A stretch of 64,000 bases of DNA from Pedobacter frigiditerrae. GTDB taxonomy: Bacteria > Bacteroidota > Bacteroidia > Sphingobacteriales > Sphingobacteriaceae. The stretch's first letter is position 1; each line of letters starts with the position of its first letter. The stretch is from positions 2,046,001 through 2,110,000 of the forward strand of contig NZ_JAVTSS010000001.1 of NCBI RefSeq assembly GCF_032678705.1, written 5' to 3'. The notes under the pieces were generated by a model. The model was not told the DNA's origin and made no database searches. It saw nothing but the letters and a program-made list of their open reading frames with translations. Positions 41,550 through 50,777 of the stretch are shown here, piece after piece. The position numbers and the translations under genes were made by a program.

Positions 41550-42035
41550 TCAAGTTTTAGCATCAATATATGTCCAGCCCTTTCCAGGCATTCGCTTGTA
41601 AAGGCTACCATAAGGCAAGGCAACAATACCCCCTAATAAAGAAACATTAATGATGGTACCACTACCGTTGTTACTCAAGTAAGGTAATACAGCATGCGTA
41701 ACATCCATTAAACCTGAAACATTAACTTCATACTGCTTATTGATGTGCTCTTGGGTTGCCAATTCAAATGGTTGTATCAAATCATGACCTGCGTTATTCA
41801 CAAAGGCATCTATGCTACCAAAGCGTTCTATACCAGCCTTAACAGCACTTTGAATAGCATAAGGGTCTTCTAGATCAAGACGAGTGATCAATACATTTCC
41901 CAATCGATTTAATTCTTCTCCACTTTCTGTAAAATGCATCGCAGCAATCACATTCCAACCATAAAATGCAAATAACTTTGCAGTTGTTTTGCCAAAACCA
42001 GAAGAAGTAATCGTTATCAATACTGTCTTTATCAT
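41550..42035 (-). pseudogene. Truncated short-chain dehydrogenase (likely decayed)
   Basis: A 161-aa SDR lacking about 90 C-terminal residues of the usual ~250. The cofactor motif reads ITITSSGFG where TGASSGFG is expected, so the first Gly is lost. NNAG and NVSLLGG remain, but after PYGSLYK, where the catalytic Tyr-x-x-x-Lys should follow, the frame passes into an unrelated short tail (RMPGKGWTYIDAKT) and stops. It is last behind the sialate O-acetylesterase gene of the big PUL. I see a remnant cut by a rearrangement that joined it to the fucose operon; a short functional protein is less likely. Confidence 0.65.
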
Positions 42036-42082
42036 CCCGTTTAAATTAATTGTTCAATGCACCTCGAAAGGGCTTAAACAAA

Positions 42083-44071
42083 TTATTTGGTAATCCCTGG
42101 CCAGTTATCCGTTCTAAATGGTGAAGCTGGCAAATTAGAGTTGTTGGTTAGGTTAAGGTTTGGATTATCTGCCCATGCATACCTAATGGCAATTGGTAGT
42201 TTCACATTTTCTGAAGTAACTTCTATATGGTCTCCAACAATAACCGCATGAGCGTTATAGAACTTTTGATCTGCTCCAGCAATGGTAAAACCTTGCAAAG
42301 CCTCACTACCAACTTTCTTAAGTCCATTGGCGAAATCAAAATCTATTCTAATTTTATTACCCATTATTTCATGAGAGCGATACAGTGGCCCTGAATAATT
42401 TGTGGTTGTTCCATAAGTTTTAGCCAATGCAATTAAGGCAAGCCTGCGACCAACTTCTTGTTTGTTTTTTGGATGAATATCGTTGGCATCGCCAATATCT
42501 ATGGCTACTGCCATCCCCGTATTTTTCAGTTTCAAGGCACCAAATTGAGCATCCCTTAATTCGGCCCATGCCGAAGGGCCTGGAACAGTGTCTGCCTTTT
42601 TAAAGTTAGCCAATTGCACAAAATAGAAAGGCATATCTACCAAATTCCATTTCCTTCTCCAATCGTTAATCAACGCTGGAAACAACGTTCTATATTGCGT
42701 TGCCCGATCAGCATTGCTTTCTCCTTGATACCATATTACCCCACGTACTGCGAACTGTAAAAACGGATGAATCATCTTGTTATACAAAACTGTTGGCCTG
42801 CTCGAACCTGAACCGGAAATTGGCGCAGGTGCTACTTCATTAAGATTAACTCCCACTCTGTATTTCCAATCGCCTGTTAACGTTATACGAGTACCATCTC
42901 CAGCAGCTAAATAAAGTTCTTCATTTTTAGCAACCACACCACCACCACCCATGCCATCAAAAACCCTAATGGTAATTTCTGCAAAACCTTGTTTTACCAT
43001 ATTTGCGGGTATGGTATAGATGCGTTGGCGATCATAGCCTATTGTTTCGCCTATTTTTTCTCCATTAAAATAAGTGATGTCATTATCATCAATTGTACCT
43101 AAACTGATCTTTAAATCTTTATTGGCTAAAGATACCGGAATTTCCACCTTCTTTCTTAACCAAACCACCCCATCAAAATCTGGTAATACCGAGTTCTCCC
43201 AAGCTGTGCCGATAGGCATTGTAGACCAAGTAGAATCATCATAGTCTTTTGAATTCCATTGCGTTTTACCCGTAACATAGCCTTTATCCTTTTGATCAAC
43301 TGTTTTTTGCCATTTTGCCATTCGCTGAACATCACTTCCCGCAGCGTTATTTGTTAACGCTTCTATTTGTTCATTAAAATAAGGAAACCCGCTCAATGCC
43401 TCAGCACTCATCCATGCTTCTGCCGGCGTGCCGCCCCAAGAGGTGTGGATCAACCCAATTGGAATCCCTTTCTTTTCATATATTTCCCTGGCAAAAAAAT
43501 AGGCAACAGACGAGAACTCTGCCACATATTGAGGGATACAGGGCTTCCATCCTAAATTGGCCACTTGGGCATCATTGGTAGAAACATTACTGGTCACATG
43601 ATCAACCTGAAGTAACCTTATTGATGGATATTTGGCTGCTGTAACTTCCTGCTCATAATTATTGATCTTTCCCCATCCTGCCAAGGGCATCTCCATGTTA
43701 GATTGTCCTGAACATATCCAAACTTCTCCTATCAGCACATTCATCAATACCAAGGGCTCTCCATCAGAAATCGTCATTGCATAAGGACCGCCATAAGATG
43801 GTGTTGCCACCATGACCTTCCAGTTCCCATTTTCATCTGCCTTTGAGGTATAACGTACGCGGCTCCATGTGGTACTGATTGTGATCGTTTTTCCAGGATC
43901 AGCCTTACCCCAAACCGCTGCTTTTGTTTTTTGCTGAAAAACCATGTTATCGCTAAAAACAGAGGGCAGCTTTACCTTGGCCTGAACGTAGGCTGATGAC
44001 ATTAGCAAAGCAGTCAACAATATCATTGAGGGTAAACTTTTCCTGATTTCCTTTTTTAAGATCATCTTCAT
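42083..44071 (-). CDS. Sialate O-acetylesterase (SASA) with inserted jelly-roll domain
   Basis: A 662-aa secreted esterase: signal segment (about 12-31), N-terminal beta domain, the nucleophile motif CSGQSNMEMPL (Ser124), an inserted GH2-like sugar-binding jelly roll (about 270-400; VVWLRKKVEIP), then GVIWYQGESNADR and the complete catalytic block IDIGDANDIHPKNK. It removes acetyl esters from glycans. Being in a fucose/galactose PUL, it may act on acetylated sugars other than sialic acid. It lies 19 bp downstream of the GH36 gene. Compared with the shorter paralogue at 24.3 kb, its catalytic residues are intact. Confidence 0.9.
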   Translation of the reverse strand: MKMILKKEIRKSLPSMILLTALLMSSAYVQAKVKLPSVFSDNMVFQQKTKAAVWGKADPGKTITISTTWSRVRYTSKADENGNWKVMVATPSYGGPYAMTISDGEPLVLMNVLIGEVWICSGQSNMEMPLAGWGKINNYEQEVTAAKYPSIRLLQVDHVTSNVSTNDAQVANLGWKPCIPQYVAEFSSVAYFFAREIYEKKGIPIGLIHTSWGGTPAEAWMSAEALSGFPYFNEQIEALTNNAAGSDVQRMAKWQKTVDQKDKGYVTGKTQWNSKDYDDSTWSTMPIGTAWENSVLPDFDGVVWLRKKVEIPVSLANKDLKISLGTIDDNDITYFNGEKIGETIGYDRQRIYTIPANMVKQGFAEITIRVFDGMGGGGVVAKNEELYLAAGDGTRITLTGDWKYRVGVNLNEVAPAPISGSGSSRPTVLYNKMIHPFLQFAVRGVIWYQGESNADRATQYRTLFPALINDWRRKWNLVDMPFYFVQLANFKKADTVPGPSAWAELRDAQFGALKLKNTGMAVAIDIGDANDIHPKNKQEVGRRLALIALAKTYGTTTNYSGPLYRSHEIMGNKIRIDFDFANGLKKVGSEALQGFTIAGADQKFYNAHAVIVGDHIEVTSENVKLPIAIRYAWADNPNLNLTNNSNLPASPFRTDNWPGITK

Positions 44072-44090
44072 TTATGTTTATCAATCCAGA

Positions 44091-46289
44091 TTAATTTACG
44101 GTTTCAATTTTTAAAATTACGCTTGCCCTACCTGCACTTACATTGGGATTCAGACCAATGTTCATCAAAAAATCGCCACTATAAATCTTTGTTTCATCAA
44201 TCGTTGTTTTTTCGCCAGGGTAAACGTTAACTTCTCTTATCTGATACTTTTTATCAGTAGCTAAACCCGCTATTTTAATCGGTTTTTTGCTCCCTTCTTC
44301 ATACCTGTTATTAACAAGATAATTAAAAATAACGCCATTATTCTGTAAAGAATCGATGTATAAAACTGAAGCAACATTTTCAGTTCTTGGATTAGATAAA
44401 CGGTACTGATCCCCATTCCAGATAATAGACTTTATGCCATTATAAAGTGTAACTGCATCCTTGCAAAACTGAAGGTCTTTTTCTGGCAATTTACTTACCA
44501 CTATATCAAAGCCCAGCTTACCCATCATGGCTACATCTGTTCTAAACTTAATGGGTTGTTTGCCCCAGTCGGTAACATGGTTAGAAGTGCTAATGGCAGG
44601 ATAAAAATACGAATACTCCCATTGCATGAAAATGCGTTCTAAGGGATCTGTATTATCACTTGGCCAAAACTCTGTAAAATATTGTAAAGCCGCATAATCT
44701 ACCCTTCCCCCACCACCAGAACACAACATCATTGGGAGCGTATATTTAGCTCGTACACGTTCTAGAATCTTATAAAGCCCCCTAACATATTCGATATAAA
44801 AGTGTTGCTGATTTTTTTGATAGCTAGAATAGGCATTATAGATAACTGCATTGCAATCCCATTTGATATAAGCCAGTTTAGGATTTTTTTGAAGCATACC
44901 ATCAATGGTATTATATACAAAATCTTGCACTTTTGGATTGCTCAAATCTAGCACCAACTGATTTCTGAAATAAAATTCATCTCTGCCAGCTTGTTTAATC
45001 ACCCAATCAGGATGTTTTTCATACAGTTCACTTTTAGGACTTACCATTTCAGGTTCTAGCCAAATTCCAAATTTAACACCCGTAGCTTCTGCTTCTTTAA
45101 CCAATGAAGCTATTCCATTAGGTAATTTTTCTCGGTTCTCCTGCCAATCACCCAATCCGGTATGGTCGTTATTTCTAGGGTATTTATTGGCAAACCAGCC
45201 ATCATCCAAAAGAAAAAGATCAACACCCAGTTTTTTGGTATCCTTTAACAGAGATGATAATTTACTTTCGTTAAAATCAAAATAAGTTGCTTCCCAGTTA
45301 TTTAATAGCGTTAAACGATTGCCTCTGCCATCTAATAATTTATATTTTCTGGCCCAATCTTGCATTTGCCTACTCGCCTTTCCCTTACCTTGATTAGAAA
45401 GCGTAAAAAGAAATGGTGGTGTTGTAAAAACTTCGTCGGCCTTAAGCGTATATACAGAGGCGTAATTATTCATGCCTGCAATAATTCTCAGGTTATCCAA
45501 ATAATCGAGTTCAAGGTCTATTTTAAAATTACCACTATATGCTAAAGCACCATAAAAAACGCTGCCTTCAGTTTCTGTTGCGGGCTGATTTAGTGAGACC
45601 ATAAAAACAGAAGGTTGAAAAAGATTTGCCCTTGTTCCCAGTTTACTGTCTATAGTTTTAATACCATGGGTAAGCTTAGATTCCTCCGGTTGCATTTCCC
45701 TTGCCCAATCGCCATGATATTGGTTCAACCAATAAGCATCGGCCTTGAGGCATAGATTTGCCGAGGCAAATTTTTGCAAGGTTACATTTCCTTTTTCTTT
45801 ATGTTGAATGGTGCTCCACTGCTCTATCATGTCTTCCTTAAAAAAAGTTTTATAGTGCAAGGTTACCGTAAAATCATAAACGGGATCTTTAAGTGTTACA
45901 TTTAACACAGCAACATTTTCATCTATTTTTTGCAAGTCATGCTTTATATATTGAAGCTCCAATGAAGTATTTCCATCGGTATGAACTACAGAAATAGCAG
46001 GCTCTACTAGGTTTTTCCCACCTGATGGTGTATATGCATTATTCAACATAGAACTATAATCGTTGCCTTTGTACATTGCCGAAATATTGTTGTATTCGCT
46101 CTGATTGGCCAGCTTTTTCCCAAAATAAATAATCTTTAGCCCATCCTTTTGGTTAGCAGTTAAAACAAGGGCATTATTTTGGGTTTCAATAGGAATAGTT
46201 TTCGTTTGGGCCTTGATTTTCCCATAAACGAAAGTTAATAGTAAAAAAGTAAGGCTAACTATTTTAATTTTGGATCTTAGTTTAAACAT
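44091..46289 (-). CDS. Alpha-galactosidase (GH36), secreted
   Basis: A 732-aa enzyme with a signal peptide (to about residue 27, VYGKIKAQ), an N-terminal beta-sandwich (about 30-300), a GH36 barrel (about 310-640) and a C-terminal beta domain. The nucleophile Asp478 lies in AYIKWDCN and the acid/base Asp548 (or 545) in FWPSDNTDP; other signatures are LFLLDDGWFANKYPRNND and FGIWLEPEMVSPKS. It hydrolyses terminal alpha-galactose. It is in the SusC-led PUL between a second GH-D enzyme and the acetylesterase, suggesting alpha-galactosylated and fucosylated substrates such as blood-group-B-like or plant glycans. Confidence 0.92.
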   Translation of the reverse strand: MFKLRSKIKIVSLTFLLLTFVYGKIKAQTKTIPIETQNNALVLTANQKDGLKIIYFGKKLANQSEYNNISAMYKGNDYSSMLNNAYTPSGGKNLVEPAISVVHTDGNTSLELQYIKHDLQKIDENVAVLNVTLKDPVYDFTVTLHYKTFFKEDMIEQWSTIQHKEKGNVTLQKFASANLCLKADAYWLNQYHGDWAREMQPEESKLTHGIKTIDSKLGTRANLFQPSVFMVSLNQPATETEGSVFYGALAYSGNFKIDLELDYLDNLRIIAGMNNYASVYTLKADEVFTTPPFLFTLSNQGKGKASRQMQDWARKYKLLDGRGNRLTLLNNWEATYFDFNESKLSSLLKDTKKLGVDLFLLDDGWFANKYPRNNDHTGLGDWQENREKLPNGIASLVKEAEATGVKFGIWLEPEMVSPKSELYEKHPDWVIKQAGRDEFYFRNQLVLDLSNPKVQDFVYNTIDGMLQKNPKLAYIKWDCNAVIYNAYSSYQKNQQHFYIEYVRGLYKILERVRAKYTLPMMLCSGGGGRVDYAALQYFTEFWPSDNTDPLERIFMQWEYSYFYPAISTSNHVTDWGKQPIKFRTDVAMMGKLGFDIVVSKLPEKDLQFCKDAVTLYNGIKSIIWNGDQYRLSNPRTENVASVLYIDSLQNNGVIFNYLVNNRYEEGSKKPIKIAGLATDKKYQIREVNVYPGEKTTIDETKIYSGDFLMNIGLNPNVSAGRASVILKIETVN

Positions 46290-46324
46290 TATTGCTTCTT
46301 CTTAATAGGTTATTTTTATACTAA

Positions 46325-48352
46325 CTATTTATTGATTTTTAATATTATAAATATTCTTGCATCTGCAGCTGGCAAAATGAGATTTGCATTTTCTTTCAGC
46401 AAAATCTTTTCATTACTTAAAATATCTATTGCCATGTAGTTTTGTTTCGTGTCTAATCCCATGCTAGTTGGAGACATAGAAATTCCTTGCTCGCCATCAT
46501 TATAATTGAATGCAACCAAATAAGCAATGTCTTTTACTTGTTTAGTAAATAGTGTTGATGCGGTTCCATCAGTTTCTAATGGCCTAAAAGATCTACCATC
46601 TCCAATGATTTTTAAGAGATCTGGATTTTGAAAAAGCTTTTTAGCCATGTTCTTCCATGGTCCATTTATAGAAAAATCATCTCCAACAATCAGGCTTCCA
46701 GTAGCAAGGGCAGAGAATAACCGAGCCCTACTAACCCCTTCTTTCTCTGTCTTTAATACGATGTGGTCTGCATCCATGTAATCATATAAATAGGTTTGCC
46801 ACCAGCCATAGGTAAGGCTATTCATGGTATATTTCGTATCGCTTATAGAGTGAAAGGCGTCGCAAGCAATTCTTCGCACATGCACATACCTTGCAGTGGC
46901 GATATTTGGAGAGATGGCAGCATAGATGAGCATCTTGCCATCTAATTGGCGCAAAAGAAACCGCATCCCTTCTCCATAAGCCTGCATACCAGTAGTTATT
47001 TTGGGATTATAAAAATGACTTGATTCTATTGCCGCATGGCCCAAAAAATCTATCTTGATCATTTCAAAACCGCATGCTTTTAATTTATTAATCACCAGGG
47101 CCATCCTTCTTTGCGTACCCGGATGCGTAGGATCTAGCGCCCTTGCACCATCAATATCATGATAACCTTTTCCCGTTTTGGTCCACAATTCACCATAGGT
47201 ATAACTACTTCCTTCCACTCTCCTGTTTGAGCCACTTTTAAAGCCCCAATCTGTAAATGGCGCCCAATACACACCTGGCTTTAAACCTCTCTTTTTGGTA
47301 TAATCGGCAAATGCCTTTAGTTGGCTAAAATCTCCTTCCAAACCACCATCAATTAGTTTATCCCAATAAGAATCTAAATCGATAAAAGCAGTTCCCCCAC
47401 TTCTAAAGCCCTTAAGGCTATCAGCAAAATAATCAACTGTTTTAATTACCTTGTCATAAGAAATATGCTCTTGCATAGCCCCCCAACTATTCCAGCCCAA
47501 TGGTGTAGCTTTTTTCCACTTAAACACAATTGGGGGATCTGCCAACCTACAAACTTTGGCAAAAGCTTCCATCCCCTTTCTCCAGTCAGCAAAGGCACCA
47601 AAAAATATCCTTGACGAGGAGATTTGGTTGCCCTTTATATAACCATGTGGTATGGTATCTCTGGTAATTCGTTGGTCTGTAAACCCATTTTTTACCGCAA
47701 TAAAAATAGAATTACCGATATTAAGTTTAGTTTCGACACCAGATTTCCAATTACCTTGTTCAACTGAGCCAGCAACTAGTCCTTTTCTCGAGCTATTTTT
47801 ATACAGCGCCCCTACTTCTGCACTCATTTGAGGAGCATCACTCGTTAGCGTTTTAGTATGATAACTGATAAATGTATCGTTATCAAATGGCACAAATACT
47901 GAATTGATGCCCGATTGATCCCCAAAATAACTTACATCACCTTGTATGGGAAATAGCTCATTAGAGGAAAGGTAATTGCCTATAAGTTGAACCTGACATA
48001 AAAAGTAAGGCAGTGCATCATATACATAGAAGACCTGGCGCATTTGTGGCAAGCCCTTCCCTTTAAGCGTAATTATATATTTTTTGCCTTTACCAATGTT
48101 ATCATTTAGCAATTCTTTACTATAGATTCTGCTATCATAATCTTTTGAGCTGTATATCTTGTCGTGATTTTTCACAACTGAGCACCCATTTGCTAACCAT
48201 TGAGTTGTTTGTTGAAAAACTTTGAAATTCCCTTTTTTTAAATCATAACTGATTTTACCAGTTTTGCCAAATGGAATATCGATTCCCCAAGATTTGGTAA
48301 GGAGACAGCACATTAAGAAGAGGCTTAAGAAGAGGATTTTTTTATTGGTCAT
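46325..48352 (-). CDS. Alpha-galactosidase-like clan GH-D glycosidase (GH27/GH36 type)
   Basis: A 675-aa secreted enzyme (signal to about residue 22, LTKSWG). An N-terminal beta domain (about 25-275) precedes a clan GH-D barrel: TPLGWNSWGA (283-292), FIDLDSYW, PGVYWAPFTDWGF, nucleophile Asp435 in MIKIDFLGH and probable acid/base Asp498 in IACDAFHS, and a C-terminal beta domain. The GWNSWG start is shared with GH27 and some GH36 groups. It probably cleaves alpha-galactosides, or alpha-N-acetylgalactosamine or beta-L-arabinopyranose, with a specificity different from the neighbouring GH36 enzyme. It lies 35 bp upstream of that gene. Confidence 0.85.
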   Translation of the reverse strand: MTNKKILFLSLFLMCCLLTKSWGIDIPFGKTGKISYDLKKGNFKVFQQTTQWLANGCSVVKNHDKIYSSKDYDSRIYSKELLNDNIGKGKKYIITLKGKGLPQMRQVFYVYDALPYFLCQVQLIGNYLSSNELFPIQGDVSYFGDQSGINSVFVPFDNDTFISYHTKTLTSDAPQMSAEVGALYKNSSRKGLVAGSVEQGNWKSGVETKLNIGNSIFIAVKNGFTDQRITRDTIPHGYIKGNQISSSRIFFGAFADWRKGMEAFAKVCRLADPPIVFKWKKATPLGWNSWGAMQEHISYDKVIKTVDYFADSLKGFRSGGTAFIDLDSYWDKLIDGGLEGDFSQLKAFADYTKKRGLKPGVYWAPFTDWGFKSGSNRRVEGSSYTYGELWTKTGKGYHDIDGARALDPTHPGTQRRMALVINKLKACGFEMIKIDFLGHAAIESSHFYNPKITTGMQAYGEGMRFLLRQLDGKMLIYAAISPNIATARYVHVRRIACDAFHSISDTKYTMNSLTYGWWQTYLYDYMDADHIVLKTEKEGVSRARLFSALATGSLIVGDDFSINGPWKNMAKKLFQNPDLLKIIGDGRSFRPLETDGTASTLFTKQVKDIAYLVAFNYNDGEQGISMSPTSMGLDTKQNYMAIDILSNEKILLKENANLILPAADARIFIILKINK

Positions 48353-48359
48353 TTTTAGG

Positions 48360-50705
48360 TTAAGCTTTTGTAGCCATTACATTGATTATTTTACCATTAA
48401 GTCTAACCTTTACCATTCTAGGATTGGAGGAATACACTCGATATTTGGTTACCTTACCATCTTTCCAGTTGATATCTACTGTAAAATTACCCCTTGCTTT
48501 AAGTCCCTTGATCATGCCATATTTTTTCCAGGCATCTGGAATTGCAGGCAAAAGATCAATAAATCCATCATGGCTCTGTAATAACATCTCTACAATTGCT
48601 GCAGATGCGCCAAAATTTCCATCAATCTGAAAAGGCGGTCCAGCAGACAGCATATTAGGGTAAACACCACCTCCTGCTCCGTAATTAATGTCGGTTCTGA
48701 GCGTAGGTTTTAAAATTTCCCTGAGTAGTTTAAACGCTCTATTTCCATCTTGCAGCCTTGCCCAAAACAATTGTTTATAAGCTATAGACCAACTTGGGCC
48801 ATCATCACCTCTAACTTCTAATGTTTTTTTTGCAGCTTCCGCTAACGCTGGAGTTGAATATGGGCTAATTAAAGCCGCAGGATATAAGCCATACAAATGT
48901 GAAATGTGCCTATGTTGCGGGTCTGTTTCCTTATAATCTTCCAACCATTCCTGAATACGCCCATCCTTGCTAATTACTCCTGCAGGTGGAAGCATTTTTA
49001 ACCTAGATTGAAGCTCTGCTCTAAATTCAGGATCAATACCCAATAATTTGGATGCTGTAATTACATTACCAAACAACTCTCTTACAATCTGATTATCGAT
49101 AGTTGGCCCCATAGAGATGCTAGCCGTTCGACCGTTTGGCAGATAAAAAGAATTTTCTGGCGAAACGGAAGGTGAAGTAACCAACCAACCTGATTTTGGA
49201 TCTTTGATTAACGCACTTTTGTAAAATGATGCTGAACCTTTTAGTACAGGATAAATACTTTTAAGATATTTTAAGTCTTGGCTAAAGGCATAATGCTCCC
49301 AAAGGTTATTGCATAACCAACCAGACCCAGCGTTAGACGCTCCCCAAGAAGCACTTTCTCCGGGCTCTGTAAAGCCCCAAACATTCGTAATTACATGGGC
49401 AATCCAACCATCTGCATTGTAATAAGCCTTCGCTGTTCTTTCCCCAGGCTTTTGTAAACTACGCACCAGCTCTGAAAGGGGAAGATTTAACTCCGAAAGG
49501 TTAGCTGGCTCTACGGCCCAATGGTTCATCTGAACATTGACGTCTAAATGGTAATCTCCGTTCCATGGCGTATTGATTTGATTAGCCCATAAACCTTGTA
49601 AATTGGGAGGTAGTAATCCAACACGGGTACTGCTAATACTCAAATACCTTCCAAACTGAAAGAATAAAGGTGCCAAAGCCACATCATCCCCATAATTTTT
49701 ATAGAAATGATCCAATCTTAAATTAGTAGGGAGCTTTGTCGAATTTCCTTCACCCAAATCTATGCTTACCCTTTTAAAAAGCTTAGCATATTTTGCAATA
49801 TGGTTGCTAAGTTCCAGTTGAAAAGGCTTTTTCTTAGCTGCAACAAGAATATCGGCAGTTTTCTTTTCGAAATTTGGATCCTTAAAATCTGTTGCCGCAG
49901 AAACGTAGATGACTACTTCTGTAGCGTTTTTTATAGTTAAGGAATTCTGGCCTGCCACAATGGTGCCACCAGTAAGCTTTGCGTTTACCCTACTCAAATA
50001 CCGCATCCCTTTGCCGTCTGTGCCATTATCTAATTGGCCATACATTTGCAATTCATTTCCAACCACATTTACTGTTGACCGCTCTGGCCTGGTGATGCAA
50101 ATAGTTAAATTTAACTTACCTGGTTGATCCGCAGTAAGCCTGATGATATTTATATCACTATCAAAACTGCAAAAATACTCTTTCTTGTAGTTAACCCCAT
50201 TTAAACGGTAGGTCGCTTTAGCCACAGCTGTATTTAAATCTAATTCCCTTCTATAGGTTTCGGGATCTGGCTTTTGACCTTCTACGCCAGGATAAGTAAA
50301 GTTAAGTTGCAAATTGCCCAGCATTTGGTATTTGCCCCATTGTGCTCCACCAGATCCGGGACCTTTACAAACAAAATCACGATTGACCAAATCTTGGGCT
50401 TCATCATTCTTACCTTCTAAGATAAGTTGCCTTATTCTTGGCAGGCTTTTATGAGCCTCGTAGTTATTCGCATCTTGCTTGCTACCAGACCACAGGGTGA
50501 TATCGTTTAAAACAATATTTTCATTATACACTCCACCATCAGGAGTCATACCCAGTCTGCCGTTGCCCAGAGGAAGAGTTTCCTCCCATATTTTTGCAGG
50601 CGAATTATACCATAACATCTGTGGTTTAACTTGCGCAAAGGAGCTATGAATGGTAACAAGACATAAAATTGAACAAAGAATAAAAACGAAAAGCTTTTTA
50701 CACAT
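48360..50705 (-). CDS. GH95 alpha-L-fucosidase/alpha-L-galactosidase-type enzyme, secreted
   Basis: A 781-aa enzyme with a signal peptide (MCKKLFVFILCSILCLV..SSFAQ). The GH95 N-terminal domain starts LWYNSPAKIWEETLPLGNGRLG, and a helical (alpha/alpha) barrel follows with LPPNLQGLWANQINTPWNGDYH and the C-terminal FQIDGNFGASAAIVEMLLQSH. GH95 inverting enzymes use a Glu acid and an Asn/Asp pair; the usual YHxNINxQMNYW segment reads YHLDVNVQMNHW here, so the first Asn of the pair is Asp388 while Asn390 is kept. That may mark a different sugar preference (fucose versus L-galactose). It is followed after 7 bp by the GH-D gene. Confidence 0.88.
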   Translation of the reverse strand: MCKKLFVFILCSILCLVTIHSSFAQVKPQMLWYNSPAKIWEETLPLGNGRLGMTPDGGVYNENIVLNDITLWSGSKQDANNYEAHKSLPRIRQLILEGKNDEAQDLVNRDFVCKGPGSGGAQWGKYQMLGNLQLNFTYPGVEGQKPDPETYRRELDLNTAVAKATYRLNGVNYKKEYFCSFDSDINIIRLTADQPGKLNLTICITRPERSTVNVVGNELQMYGQLDNGTDGKGMRYLSRVNAKLTGGTIVAGQNSLTIKNATEVVIYVSAATDFKDPNFEKKTADILVAAKKKPFQLELSNHIAKYAKLFKRVSIDLGEGNSTKLPTNLRLDHFYKNYGDDVALAPLFFQFGRYLSISSTRVGLLPPNLQGLWANQINTPWNGDYHLDVNVQMNHWAVEPANLSELNLPLSELVRSLQKPGERTAKAYYNADGWIAHVITNVWGFTEPGESASWGASNAGSGWLCNNLWEHYAFSQDLKYLKSIYPVLKGSASFYKSALIKDPKSGWLVTSPSVSPENSFYLPNGRTASISMGPTIDNQIVRELFGNVITASKLLGIDPEFRAELQSRLKMLPPAGVISKDGRIQEWLEDYKETDPQHRHISHLYGLYPAALISPYSTPALAEAAKKTLEVRGDDGPSWSIAYKQLFWARLQDGNRAFKLLREILKPTLRTDINYGAGGGVYPNMLSAGPPFQIDGNFGASAAIVEMLLQSHDGFIDLLPAIPDAWKKYGMIKGLKARGNFTVDINWKDGKVTKYRVYSSNPRMVKVRLNGKIINVMATKA

Positions 50706-50777
50706 ACCTATCTTAAATTTATATTGGATTTAATCTACCTCCAAAAAATGTATCTACAGAATTAAATGTTAATTAAT

